In this document: positions 35,305 to 46,767 of the stretch, in pieces
How the letters are laid out: each line of letters opens with the position of its first letter
Position numbering within the stretch: position 1 is the stretch's first letter
Assembly: GCA_951804985.1 (NCBI GenBank)
Contig: OX638130.1
Coordinates: forward strand, 3,128,501-3,192,500
Length of the DNA: 64,000 nucleotides
From: Dryomyza anilis
Taxonomy: Eukaryota > Arthropoda > Insecta > Diptera > Dryomyzidae
Direction: 5' to 3'
Program-made: the position numbers and the translations under genes
The notes under the pieces: generated by a model
Database searches by the model: none
What the model saw: the letters and a program-made list of their open reading frames with translations, nothing else
What the model was told of the DNA's origin: nothing

Positions 35305-36090
35305 TTTTATACCCTACACTAAGAGTGAAAGGGTATATTCAGTTTGGTACGCCGTTTGTAACACCCAGAAGGAAGCATCTCCGGTATGGAAAACTATATA
35401 TATTCTTGATCAGCATGACCTCCTGAGTCGATTTAGCGGTCCGTCTGTCTGTCCGTCTGTCCATCTGTCTGTCCGTCTGTCCGTCTGTCCGTCTGTCCGT
35501 CTGTCCGTCTGTCTGTCCGTCTGTCCGTCTGTCTGTCTGTCTGTTGAAATCCCTACTACTTTTAAAATTGAAGAGCTAGATAAATGAAACTTATAACTTA
35601 GATTACTAATATACCTACGCTGTATGTGCGAAAAAATTGGCGAGATTGGTCCATTGTGTCCTAAGATCCGACCACTTATATTCAAATACCTCATATAAAA
35701 TGTACATATAAAGATCAATTTTTATGTATACGTGCTTAGGTAAACTTTTTTGGTCAAATATATATTGATATCATGCTCAAATACATGATAATAATGTTTT
35801 CCGGCGAAAAGACTTGTGGTTCACAAAAAAAAAAATCGAAATTCGGTACACCTACCCATTTGTAAATATGGGTATCAAATGAATGGAAATTCTTCAGCGA
35901 TTGAATGTTTGTAGTTATTTTCAGGATTCGTATACCCTGGTGACCTATATATCACTTTGAATGGTAACCACACATATGTGTAGGGTATTTATAGTCGGCT
36001 TAGACCGACTATAATTTTGATAATCCTAACTATCATCATTACACCTACTTTAAAATTTCCCATGTGATCTAACCTTCCCAACTGGTTTTT
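35305..36090 (+). mobile_element. DINE-1/mini-me-like repeat, subfamily b, uninterrupted
   Basis: Nearly identical to 8757-9703 but without the SINE: ATTACACCTACTTT is continuous here at about 36038-36052. The microsatellite (35442-35545) is longer and differently arranged. The 102-residue frame on the - strand is repeat translation. Confidence 0.8.
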
Positions 36091-37441
36091 ATTTCAAACG
36101 TCTATTGGTTTAAATCAAAATGTCCGAATTTCTTTAGGAAATTAGGACTAAATTAATATGAATGTCAAATGTTGACTATAGAGGAAATTACATTTAGTTT
36201 AGGCTGAATTCAAATGTGACTGAAAAAATTGATCTCAAAAATTATTTATAGTACTGAGATATCGAATATAAAAAGTAAAAACGTTTTCATTTCGTTTCGT
36301 TTCATATGAAATTCGATTAAAAGTTGGAATTTTAATTCCTAAAAATGTAGAAAGTTAACAAATCCTAATTAAAAATTTCCCGCAAAAATTTACCATTCCC
36401 CGATTACCCGCTAAAACTAAAATTCCCTGACAATTGTGGAATTCCCCTCCAGTTGGAATCAATGACTGTTACTAATCAAAAGTTCTAATTATTTAATTCT
36501 GAATATATTTAAATAATGCGACATGATAGTTACAATTATAATAACTAATAATTCAAATACTTATTTTAATTTTTTTTCATAATTATTCATTTTTTATAGA
36601 CTAACCAGAGCACAGGGGATGTCCTCTATTCATGAAATGCACTGTGTTGATCATGGGATAGGATAATAGGTTAAAAGAGGATGTAAAGATCGATTAGTTT
36701 CTCTTGAATTTGCCATTATAAAAATGTCGGGAAAAAACATACGCTTGGATATTGTTCCACAAACGCATAGTGTGCAGTGTTTTTGAAAAAAAGTTAAACA
36801 AACAAAAAAGCTAGAAAAGGCTAAAATCAAGTTAAAAAATACTAAAAAAAAATGCTTAATATTTTTTTTATTATTTTTTCTATGTATTATTTTAAAAATA
36901 ATACTAGAAAAAAAACAAATATAATATTTCAAATATACAAAAATAACATAATTTATATATTTTCACTAAAATTCCAATTTCCAATAAAATGTCAATAAAT
37001 AAAAAATTATTTTTCAATAAAAATTCAAATTTTTAAAAATATTTTCAATTAAAAAAAAAAAAATTAATTTATTCTCAAAATATACAACAACTTTCTAATG
37101 TCAACATTTTTTGAGAATTTAAAATTTCTTTAAATTTTTGAATATGAAAATTTTATTTCAAAGTTTCCATAAAATTTCATATTCAAAATATTTTCAAATA
37201 TTTCAATAAATAGTCAATTTGTCAATTATTTTTCAAAATTACATCTAAAAGTCAGTAACCTTAAACCAAAATGTGAAACTTTTTAATCTTTCAAATTTTC
37301 AATAAATTTAAAGAATAAAAAAAACACCTACATCACCTATTTCTATATTTTTGGAAATTTTTAAAAAACCAACATGTTTTTTTAATTGGATATGTATTTC
37401 TGAATAGGTTTTTCTGGATATGTATAGAAAATCAAACATTT
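36091..37441. other. AT-rich intergenic, no gene seen
   Basis: A CCCC-rich stretch at about 36375-36460 mirrors 35130-35215 across the DINE-like repeat. From 36955 to 37320 the sequence is degenerate TTTTCAA-rich low complexity. Confidence 0.4.
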
Positions 37442-37663
37442 TTAAATGATTATTGCGAAACTTATTTGGGAAGGCATTTCCATAATGCACTTCACCAAAA
37501 TATAGGTCTTATAAAAGATGTCGTTGTCACCGCAACCATATAATTCAATCTTTATGTCAAACAATTTTTCAACATACTTAAAACAAGCTGGACCCGTGCA
37601 CGACTCGTGCAAAGATTTTGTGAATGCAAGGGTATGGAGCAATTTTATTAATATAAAAAACAT
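37442..37663 (-). other. Cys-containing open frame, possible exon remnant
   Basis: A 73-codon ATG-initiated frame with a hydrophobic start (MFFILIKLLHTLAF) and then ESCTGPACFKYVEK, YGCGDND and VKCIMEMP. Four cysteines and mixed composition make it look more like protein than its surroundings. Its first codons overlap the start of the dispersed element at 37652, so the ATG may belong to the element and the rest to a broken exon. No family is recognised. Confidence 0.22.
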
Positions 37664-37799
37664 TTTTATTAATTATATCAGTGACCCATGCTTCGCTGTG
37701 GACGTTTTTTTTATTGGTTTTATAAATGTAGTAAACAAAACAAAAATAATTCTTGCTAAAACAGCTTTTCTCATAAACAATTATGTCTCAGCCTGTGCT

Positions 37800-37935
37800 T
37801 CCCCGTAGAATTTTCAAGTAGAAATCTTCCCCTTAAACTTTTCCCTATAGAACGCTTTTCCGTAGAATTCTTCTCGGTAGAAATCTTCCCGATGGAATAT
37901 TTTCCCGTAGAATTCTTTCCCGTGGAGTTTTTCCC
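37800..37935. repeat. Degenerate 15-bp repeat, TTCCCGTAGAATTCT type
   Basis: About nine imperfect copies, immediately followed by the GTGGTGAATTTTAGT array. The same order occurs at 51690-51815. Confidence 0.7.
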
Positions 37936-37944
37936 AGTAAAAGT

Positions 37945-38492
37945 TTTAGTGTGGTGAGTTTCGGTGTGGTGAGTTTTGGTGTGGTGAGTTTAGGTGCGGT
38001 CAATGCTGGTGTGGTGAGTTTTAGTGTGGTTAATTTTATTGTGGTGAATTTTTGTGTGGAGAGTTTTAGTCTGGTTAATTTAAGTGTGGTGAATTTTAAT
38101 GTGGTGAATTTTAGTGTGGTGAATTTTGGTGTGGTGAGTTTATTGTGGTGAGTTTCATTGTGGTGAGTTTCATTGTGGTGAGTTTTCGTGTGGTGAATTT
38201 AAGTGTGGTGAATTTTATTGTGGTGAGTTTAAGTGTAATGAATTTTAGTGTGGTGAAGTTCAGTGTGGTGAATTTCAGTGTGGTGAGTTTTAGTGTGGTG
38301 AATTTGAGTATGGTGAGTTTTAGTGTTGTGAATTTTAGTGTGGTGAATTTTTGTGTAGTGAGTTTTAGTGTGGTGAGTTTTAGTGTGGTGAATTTTAGTG
38401 TGGTGAGTTTTAGTGTGGTGAACTTTAGTTTGGTGAGTTTTAGTTTGGTGAATTTTAGTGTGGTGAATTTTAGTGTGGTGAATTTTAGTATT
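37945..38492. repeat. 15-bp minisatellite, unit GTGGTGAATTTTAGT
   Basis: About 36 copies. Because the unit is five codons without a stop, two frames read Val-Val-Asn-Phe-Ser repeats (37951-38151, 38145-38495); they are not genes. Confidence 0.9.
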
Positions 38493-38755
38493 TAAGTTTT
38501 TTGTTTCATGTTTGTAGCTGCTGTAAGTGCCAAGTTATATCGTTTTTAAAGTTTAGGCTGTATCGGAGGTGCCACGCCCCTTTGTCAAATCCCGCCCATA
38601 TATAGTCTATCATTCCTTCCAGACCCTACCGTATCTGTGGTAAAAATTTCAAGCAAATCGGATCAGTCGTTTAGACGGAGAAGCGGAACAAACAAACAAA
38701 TAAACAAATAAACAAACAAACCAACAAAGAGATTTATTATATTAATAGGATGCTA

Positions 38756-41059
38756 CCAAGATCATCGAAAATCAATCCTGTTGACATCAGGTTGTTCTTA
38801 ATTTTAGGATACTCGAAGAAAAACTAAATTTTATACAAAATCACGGTTGTATTTTAACCAATATTTCAATTTAAGACGTACTTTATGGAAATTTCCATCA
38901 TTTATTAAATTTAATTAAGATTTTGCTAATTTTAAAAAGGCTAATAAAGGCTAAATAAACTAGCTCCAAAATTTAAAACTAAACACAAAAATAAGAGGCT
39001 AAATCTAGCTTTAAAAAGGCTATTAGTGTGACTGAAAAACAAGTTGTCTGAGTAATGCTGTTGTCTTGATTCGCTGCCCGAGTAGAACGAGAGAACACAC
39101 GTCCTGGTGGAAACAGGAATTTCCCTCGAACACTGTCCGTTATAACACAGACCTACACATCCAATGGATCTTCGATAGCCAAGAGAACCAATAGAATATG
39201 CAATATTTGTACTAGTATATTAAGGAAACCATTAAAATACTAATATTATTTTCCATTACTAACCTTCAAGTCATGAATGCATATTTATACATATAAATTG
39301 TATATTATTTAATCATTCCCTTCTTTTTTTTATTTTTATTTTTTAGAATTTAATATTCTCGCTAAAGATAATAATGATGATTTAACCATTGAAAACTCAA
39401 CAGTTTCTGCACTGACACCTTTTCAAAATGCATTTTTGCTACTCCAATAAAGACCCCTGCATTGATTTGGGAACTCTTACACGTGCAAATGATCCACACA
39501 GTGGCAACACTGTCAACCCTTTGGCTGTTTATTATTATTATTTTTTTATTATTTTATTAATTTATCGTCGCTCGTTATAATTACGCGTGTCTGTATTACT
39601 CACTCTATGGAGTGTCAACATTTATTGTCACCAATGCCAAACGTATGAAATTAACAAATGCTGCCAAATGAACACAAAAAAACAAGGATCCAGCGTTGCC
39701 ATCCACACCCAGTTGCAGATGATGCGCCCTGCAGTGCAGCACATTTTCAATAATCCGTTGCATTCATTCATTGATATGATTCGCAGCCGGAAATGGCGTA
39801 ATTGAAAAATCATATTCAGCGTTGCATGGATCTTAATTATGTTTATTGCAAATTATCAGATTTCAACAGTTCATTTATTTGTTTCAATAGGTTTGGGAGG
39901 GGGGGTCTGTGAGTACGTAACGTGTGCCATTTCAATGTCGTACTTGTGACAAAAAAGGTACAACAAAAAGTATGTCGAACGGGGGAAACAGTTATTCAAA
40001 ATTATTGCGTATTTCGTAAAGACTGATACGATTTAGACTATTTTAAAATCACTAATTTGAAATGATTAAAAATAAAATATTTCGTAATAGGACGTACTCA
40101 ATGTCCAGTTCTCAAGATCCATATTATGTAGTTTTTTCGGTTGGATTTTGTGGCATGTTGATTTTTGAATTAACGGACCACCTCACATATGAATTTTGCG
40201 AAAATAAGCAAAAATTACAAAAAGAAATAAAACCCCTTAATATTTTTATTCGCCCCACAAACATTTTGAGTCTTTTAAGACTACTAAATGTGTCATATTT
40301 ATGAGTGTTACCCTCATTTATGAGCACTTAAAAGAGTCCAAAAAGGCTCCCGACTCCTGGATAGAGGGCTCCATTTTATGAGCCCAAAAACCCTCATATT
40401 TCTGACACTTTTATTACTCCTAAAACACTCATATTTGAGCTCTAAAAAGAGGTTTGTCTGTTGAATTTACACTAATATTTTTTATTTTTCATTTGATTTC
40501 AAATTCATTTAAACAGTAGGCTCCTAAAGCCAGCATAAATAATTTATGACTCCCTTTTCTGAGTGCTTTTATGAATTTGATTTGAGGGGGCTCCTAAATC
40601 GCTCATGAGCGTTCCTAAAACAATCTAAAATATAGAAATTTTATGAGTCTATTTTCTGAGCGTTCAAAAACAATTTTATTTTTAATGCTTTTAGGAGTCT
40701 AATTAATGAAGGCTCCTAAATAACTCCTAAATATGAATGAGTAATATTTTTGAGAGCTACGAAAACAGTCTCAAATGAGATACTTTTAAGAGTAATTTTT
40801 CTGAGGGCTCATAAAACACTCAAAAATTGGTCTGCTTTATGACTCCAATTGCAGAGCGCTCCTAAATTGCTTAATGGGTCATTTTATTATTGAAAAATGT
40901 GACATGACATAAATCCGATTTAAATCTATTAAAATTATTTCCATATATAAAATCAGACAATAAACTATTCCATTATAATTATAGTTCAATTATGTTAATT
41001 AAACATTAATTAAAGCTATTAATACAATTACATATAACGAGGTTACAATGTGAATTTAC
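38756..41059. other. Intergenic, no gene supported
   Basis: A single-copy, GC-richer piece at about 39580-39810 has a 72-codon frame without recognised domains. From 40290 to 40880 there are many CTCCTAAA/GAGCGCTC words, a diverged repetitive block. Confidence 0.35.
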
Positions 41060-41066
41060 TATAAAA
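41060..41066 (+). promoter_or_regulatory. TATA box of secreted-protein gene 2
   Basis: TATAAAA, 55 bp before the ATG at 41115. Confidence 0.65.
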
Positions 41067-41114
41067 CCATAAAGCAATCACAAATTTCAAGTTTAAAAAT
41101 ATAAAATTTCAAAT

Positions 41115-42196
41115 ATGTACTTCGCAATAATTTTACTAAGCTTTGTCATCATTCAGTTGAACAACCTGGATTATGTCAACGGCGAAAGGGTTTAAAACAA
41201 TACGACTTCAATATTTTTTAGTTATACTAAGAGATTTTGTTTTAAACTGCAGGTTATTGAAATAGAGTCGTTCGAAGGATCGCCCGACAAAACATGGATT
41301 GACTGGAATACTCTACGTCTGACGAAAAAAGCACGTAATGAATTCGTGGTCAGCGGTGATTTTACAATACATCGTAATTTAGGCGAACAACAGAGGGTAT
41401 TATAATTTATTTTACATTTCATAATTTATTTTATATGATTTAATATTTTATATACTTCATACAGATATATATTAAAGTATTTCGTATTGATAATAAGGGA
41501 AAAGCTATGCCTAATGCAATTTATTCGGAAAATCATGATATGTGTACATATAGAAAAACTGATCGAATGGTTTATCCGAGTTTAGTGGAACACTCTAATC
41601 TACCAGCACCTGATATATGTCCCTTACCGAAGGTTTGTATGTCTGCGATTTAAAGGATTAGTACTTTCTGTATTTCGGAACAAACGACGAAGCGAAAATT
41701 TGACGTCTGAATTTAGCCACACAAATATTGATTTCATATATATATATTTTTTTTGGAATATCTAAGATCCACAGCACTCAGACAGTCTATATCCATTGTA
41801 CTGTGAAATCTATTCCCTACGTGTTGTGGTTAAAGTCAATACGTGCGCCCATGTCCAAGTCGGGATTCGAACCCGAGATCTTTAGAATGCAAGTCCAGCG
41901 CGCTTCCTCTGGACTTCTGAGGCCGGCTTTCATATTACCTGACTTTATATTTATTTAGAATGTCGTCACAAAAGTCGTTCGTTTCGAATTACAGAAAGAG
42001 GCAGTTAGAAATTTTTACATTATCTACATATTTTTTGTAGGGTGAATATAGTATCAAGAATTTTGAATTCAACGTTGAAAAAGTACCATCATTTATAGGC
42101 GCTGGAAAATACAAGGCTATTGTTAAATGGATTGATGACGGAAAGGATGTGGCCAGTATTGAAATGGAAATTGCTATATCTCATGAAAAAAATTAA
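41115..42196 (+). CDS. Secreted DUF1091/ML-like protein, gene 2 of the cluster
   Basis: Exons 41115-41189, 41253-41396, 41465-41632 and 42041-42196, phase 0 throughout, giving 180 residues. The signal peptide is MYFAIILLSFVIIQL... ending near NGER. The mature chain has ESFEGSPDKTWIDWNTLR (W40, W43), NEFVVSGD, NLGEQQ, Cys100 in DMCTYRKTD, Cys125 in DICPLPKG and a C terminus GAGKYKAIVKWIDDGKDVAS. It is closest to gene 3, which starts 721 bp downstream on the same strand, so these two are probably the youngest duplicates. Introns 1 and 2 are 63 and 68 bp; intron 3 (408 bp) is enlarged by an antisense SINE at about 41746-41924. Function is inferred as for gene 1. The C-terminal HEKN tail is slightly longer than in the others. 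Confidence 0.87.
41746..41924 (-). mobile_element. tRNA-derived SINE family A in intron 3 of gene 2
   Basis: Reverse complement of the 9456-9655 SINE: T-rich tail at the left, box B complement GGGATTCGAACCC, and CTTCTGAGGCC at its 5' end. It is antisense to the host gene and keeps clear of both splice sites. Confidence 0.85.
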
Positions 42197-42860
42197 ACTA
42201 ACAATGTTTTTAACAAATGTTTAGTTACTTTGGGACAAGTTACTTTGGTTCATTATTCATATATTCTATTATACGTTGTAATATCTATTTTTAAAATATA
42301 TTTTTATTTAAAATTTGTACAATATTTCCCAATACTAAGACTTCTACAGTTTTTCTTTGAAAAAACATCCAACTCTAAGAAATAACCTTTACCATAGTAT
42401 TCTAATCTAATCTAGAATTCAATCGAATGTCTGCTGTCAGTATTGAATATATCAACTATAATTTACAAAAAGTTTTTGTATTAAAAATAAATAAAAATGT
42501 CTTTAAAATAAATACAGGTGTATTTGATATACGTACAAAAGCATATGATTTTTGTTTCTCAGTTTGTTTCTCAAAACTTTAACGGATTGAATTCGATTAA
42601 ATTTCGTTTATTCTATATTGGAATAGCAATTTTTAAATTCGAATACAAATTCAATTGTTAATTGGAAAATGCCGTGTTATACTTCTATTTAAAAGAAAAT
42701 TGTATAAAGATTTGATATTGATAAAAAATGAATTTCAATGTTTTGCATTTTCAATTAATTGTTTTTATTGCATTTTCTGTTACAACATACCTACCGTTAA
42801 TTACTAAAATGAACATGAATATATATTTTTTAATTTAAAGTCAATAACAGAATAAAAACC

Positions 42861-42867
42861 TATAAAA
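42861..42867 (+). promoter_or_regulatory. TATA box of secreted-protein gene 3
   Basis: TATAAAA, 56 bp before the ATG at 42917. With initiation about 30 bp downstream, the earlier in-frame ATG at 42893 would fall at or before the RNA start, which favours 42917. Confidence 0.65.
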
Positions 42868-42916
42868 ACCGCCTAGCTTTGAAATCAAAAAGATGCAGAT
42901 TAATAAAATTATTAAA

Positions 42917-43721
42917 ATGTTTAAATTTTCACTATTCTTTTTCGTCGTTCTAATTTACGTGTTGCATTATGGCCTCGCTGAAAGGGTTTGAGCAATAACT
43001 ATTATTTCAAAGTGTTTTGTACTAAGTTATACATACTTGAAACGTAGGTTGTTGAGATGGAATCATTCGAAGGATCGCCCGACAGAACATGGATCGACTG
43101 GAATACACTGCGTGTTACCAAGAAATCTCGTAATCAGTTCGTACTCAGCGGTGATGCTACTGTACATCGCAATTTAGGCGAATTACAAAGGGTAATATTA
43201 AATTAAAAACAATTTTATATTAAGGGTATTCATTTTACTTCGTATTTACTGCGTATGTCGTAAAAATAATAATCTTTATATTGTATAATTTTCAGACGAT
43301 ACAAACTGAAATACCCTCAATATCTTTTATCTATTTTGCAGATCGAAGTTCGCATATTTCGTGTAAATAATAACGGACATGGCATTGGTGCTGCAATTTA
43401 TTCTGATAACAAAAATAGTTGTCTCTTTAGAAAAACAGACAAAATATTTTACCCATCATTGCTGAATCACACGAATTTACCAGCCGGTGATATTTGTCCA
43501 TTACCAATGGTACCTAGTTCACATTATATTTATTTAGTTTTGTAAATAATAAATTTTCATATTTTTTACAGGGTAATTATAATGCTAAAAACTTTGTATT
43601 TTCCACTGATTCCATACCGTCATTTATACCTTCTGGAAATTACAAGCTAACTATAACCTTCTTTGATGGTAAAAACGTTATTGCTGGTTTGGTTGCAAAA
43701 GGTCTGATAAAGGAAAATTAA
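42917..43721 (+). CDS. Secreted DUF1091/ML-like protein, gene 3 of the cluster
   Basis: Exons 42917-42985, 43048-43191, 43342-43509 and 43572-43721, phase 0, giving 176 residues. The signal peptide is MFKFSLFFFVVLIYVLHYG. Motifs: ESFEGSPDRTWIDWNTLR (W38, W41), RNQFVLSGD, Cys98 in NSCLFRKTD and Cys123 in DICPLPMG. Two in-frame ATGs exist (42893 and 42917); the second gives the standard signal peptide and the conserved TATA spacing. Introns are short (62, 150 and 62 bp) and free of mobile elements. The C terminus (NVIAGLVAKGLIKEN) has lost the acidic DVA-(G/S)-IE segment kept by the others, so the last strand has diverged. The exon 3 donor follows ATG (CCAATG|GTACC), a less canonical border than the AAG|GT of the paralogues. 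Confidence 0.86.
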
Positions 43722-44087
43722 TATTTATACAAGCAAAAAGTATATTCAATTATTGTAAAATGGCTCTATATATATTTTTTTTAAAGTAAATACACATTTT
43801 TTTTTTTATTTAAAGGGAAAATATTTTATGAAAATTGTCTATGATTTGAAGAAATGTGTCCTTGATTTGAAGACAAATATTTTATGGAAAAATTCCCATA
43901 TATCGTGGAAAAGTTTAATAATTATTATTCAAATATGTGTATATAAATTAATTGTATTATCTAAATACAAATTGATAATTTTTGATTATTGTGTTTTTTT
44001 AATGCTATTAGAATAATGTTTTTATTATTTTTGTATAACTATGGGTGTTTTTTTAATTACAATTGTCCTGATCAGGTTGGTCGTATA
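43722..44087. other. AT-rich intergenic, no gene seen
   Basis: The frame at 43828-44016 is hydrophobic low complexity with no recognised domain. Confidence 0.4.
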
Positions 44088-44951
44088 CGCTAGTAGAAAT
44101 TCGACCGATGTGCCATCGGGAAATGATCGGGTTTTCGTTGGGTAAGCCCTATAAGAGAAAATATGAACATTGCCTTTGCATGCCCTTATCATGCTTACCA
44201 TACCAGGGTTTACATTATCTAAATAGTCAATGTTCCCGATCATAGCTACATTATTTGTTCCTCATAAAGAAATTAGCATCAAGCAATGATCGAGATTTAA
44301 TGAGAGAAACCCTATTATGCTCGGGCTCTGACAAGATAATTGTCGGGTAAATAATAAAATGGGGAATTGCTCGATCAGTATATGATCATGGCCTGAGGTC
44401 AGTACATGATCAGGACACTGCGTTACAAGGACATTATGGGCTTCGTTATCCCTAGTAGAAATTTTGGTAGGACCATGGTCATGAAGTGATCATGTCTTTA
44501 TTTCAGATGATCGGGATATGCCGAGGCCCATAATGTCCTTGTAACGCAGTGTCCTGATCATGTATTGACCTCAGGCCATGATTATGTAGTGATCGGGCAA
44601 TTCCCCATTTTAATATTTACCCGACAATCGCCTTGTCTGAGCCGCCCGAGCATAATAGGGTTTCTATCATTAATCTCGATCATTGCCAGATGCTAATTTC
44701 GTTATAAGGAACAAATAATGTAGCTATGATCGGGAACATTGACTGTTTAGATAATGTAAACCCTGCTATGGTAAGCATGATAAGGGTATGCAAAGGCAAT
44801 GATCATATTTTCTCTAATAGGGCTTACCCAACGAAAACCCAATCATTTCCCGATGGCGAATCCGGCAAATTTCTACTAGGGATATCCCGATAATCTCAAA
44901 TAATGACATGATCACTTCATGACCATGGCCCTACGAACATTTCAACTAGGG
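44088..44951. mobile_element. Nested MITE family A: outer copy with an inverted copy inside
   Basis: The outer element runs 44088-44449 and 44882-44951 (432 bp together), flanked by TA. A second copy, 44450-44881 (432 bp), is inserted in the opposite orientation near the outer copy's right end, with AT on both sides. Confidence 0.88.
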
Positions 44952-45207
44952 TAACTTTGGGTTCTGGACGGGTTCTGACAAGGTAAAAAAGTTCTATACT
45001 TAGCGATCATGTTCATAGAATAATATCTACTAGTCTAACCACGAACATAGCTACTGAAAAATATAATTAATATAATTAATTTTTCTAAGTTCACGGTGTA
45101 TTCTGGGTAAATATTGATTGAGGGTATATATTGTATTTTTTTCATGCGTTACATATATTAGTTGTATGTGCTATACGACCTATACCTATTGGTAGATTGT
45201 GTTTGGA
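44952..45207. other. Intergenic spacer between MITEs
   Basis: No feature recognised. Confidence 0.4.
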
Positions 45208-45431
45208 TACACCCAGAAAAAAATTCCCTCAAATCCCATTAAAATTGGTCAATAGGACAATTATTGATTTAATAGTATACAAAAAATAAATTTTTTCATA
45301 TAAACTCAATGGCAATGTCATGGTATTTTCTAGCATTTAATAGTATTTTCCGATTAAAATAATAATTTATCCCATTGACTATTTTTAATAGTAAAAAACT
45401 ATTATTTACATAGTATTTTTTTCTGGGTGTA
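45208..45431 (-). mobile_element. MITE family B, copy with perfect inverted ends
   Basis: A 224-bp element. TACACCCAGAAAAAAAT at the left is exactly inverted at the right. Second copy at 6158-6382 in the opposite orientation. There is no ORF. Confidence 0.85.
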
Positions 45432-45930
45432 GATATTTTAATGTTGCTAGGATGGTGTGACCGTTATACAAATTATATATGTATATATTCTTCCCGAGTC
45501 AAATTTTCCGTCTAACCGTAGGTACTTGCCAAATGTCCGTTTAACCGAAAACATGGGAACTTGAAAAATATTATAGTATAGTATTAGCCAAAAAGTAGTT
45601 CGGAGTCAGAAAACGAAAAATTCAATACTATAGTTACAAAAAGTACCGCATTAAGGTTCTTTTTAGAGTATCAGAGTATAAAGTATCAGAAATAGAATTG
45701 AAATAGAGTTGTGAGAGAAAAATTGATATTCATTTATAAACAGTTTAAACTTGTGTTATTAAGTTCAAATAAACAAAAAAGGTAGAATATATTTTAAATA
45801 CACAGACTGATAGACAATTAGTTATTAGTTAATATGAACTTTTAAATATTTGTGAATTTAAACCGAGTTTAATTGGCTGAAAAACTGTACCTTAGTAGAT
45901 ATAATATTTGAAAAATTTATAAAAATGTAT
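45432..45930. other. Intergenic, no gene seen
   Basis: AT-rich single-copy sequence. Confidence 0.4.
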
Positions 45931-46767
45931 AAACGAGTTGGGAAAGTTAGGTCACATGGGTAAGTTCGGTCACATGGAGTGGATTTTTATAGTCGGTCGG
46001 GCCCGACTATGGAATACCCTACACCTTTGGTGGGGATATTAATGTGGGATATTTAATTGCATACCTTAATTTTAAAGTTTTTAATTATGCTGAACCTCCC
46101 CACCCTCAGAATATTATTCATGTATCAGAAATTTACGTCTTATATCCCCATAAATTAAAAAAAACTAAAAACAAAAATTGAAAAATATAATTGGGCGGAC
46201 CACGCCTATATTTAAAATTTTGAAAGGCTAATAATTCATAGATTTGATTTTAATTATTTACGGATCAAATTTTCACTATGAAAACCCGGGAAATAATGAA
46301 AAAAAAAAAGTGGGCGGATCACGCCCATTTTTAGACAACATATTTTTAGGTGAATTATAACAATATGTTTTAAATTTCATACGTATATCTTGAATACTTT
46401 TCGAGTTATTAGTTCCTAAAGAGTTACATAAAAGTGACTTGTATGGGAGGTGGGCGTGTCCGTTGACTGATTTGGCTCATTTTCAAACTCAGTTCCTACT
46501 TTTGGCTAAAATATATTGAGACGAAATTTCATCGCATTCTGATCAGTATTTCTCAAGTTATTCTGTATTCGGACAGCAAGACAGCAAGACAGCAAGACAG
46601 CAAGACGGACAGACAGACAGACAGACAGACGGACATGGCTAAACGGACTCGGGTAGTGATGCTGATCAAGAATATATATACTTTTCCATACCGGACACGC
46701 CTCCTAAGGGGCGTTACAATATATGCACAAAGTTAATATACCCTGTACCTTATAGGTGTAGGGTATA
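45931..46767 (-). mobile_element. DINE-1/mini-me-like repeat, subfamily a, inverted copy
   Basis: Reverse complement of 3584-4364. It has the CGAGTTGGGAAAGTTAGG end, the GTCGGTCGGGCCCGAC hairpin, the GACAGACAGACGGACATGGC microsatellite edge (about 46573-46635) and GGTGTAGGGTATAA. Confidence 0.75.

Larger units (their letters stand above)
37652..38755 (+). mobile_element. Dispersed element with internal 15-bp minisatellites, copy 1
   Basis: Starts AAAAAACATTTTTATTAATT and ends AGATTTATTATATTAATAGG after an ACAAACAAATAAACAA tail. It shares both ends and both internal repeat blocks with 51573-52275, so it is an interspersed element. The family is unknown; the end resembles non-autonomous retroelement tails. 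Confidence 0.6.

Noticed and set aside
37951..38495. Val-Val-Asn-Phe-Ser repeat proteins
   Set aside because: The 15-bp minisatellite unit is five sense codons; opening is automatic.
42893..42916. Upstream in-frame ATG of gene 3
   Set aside because: It would lie at or before the RNA start implied by the TATA box and makes the signal peptide atypical.
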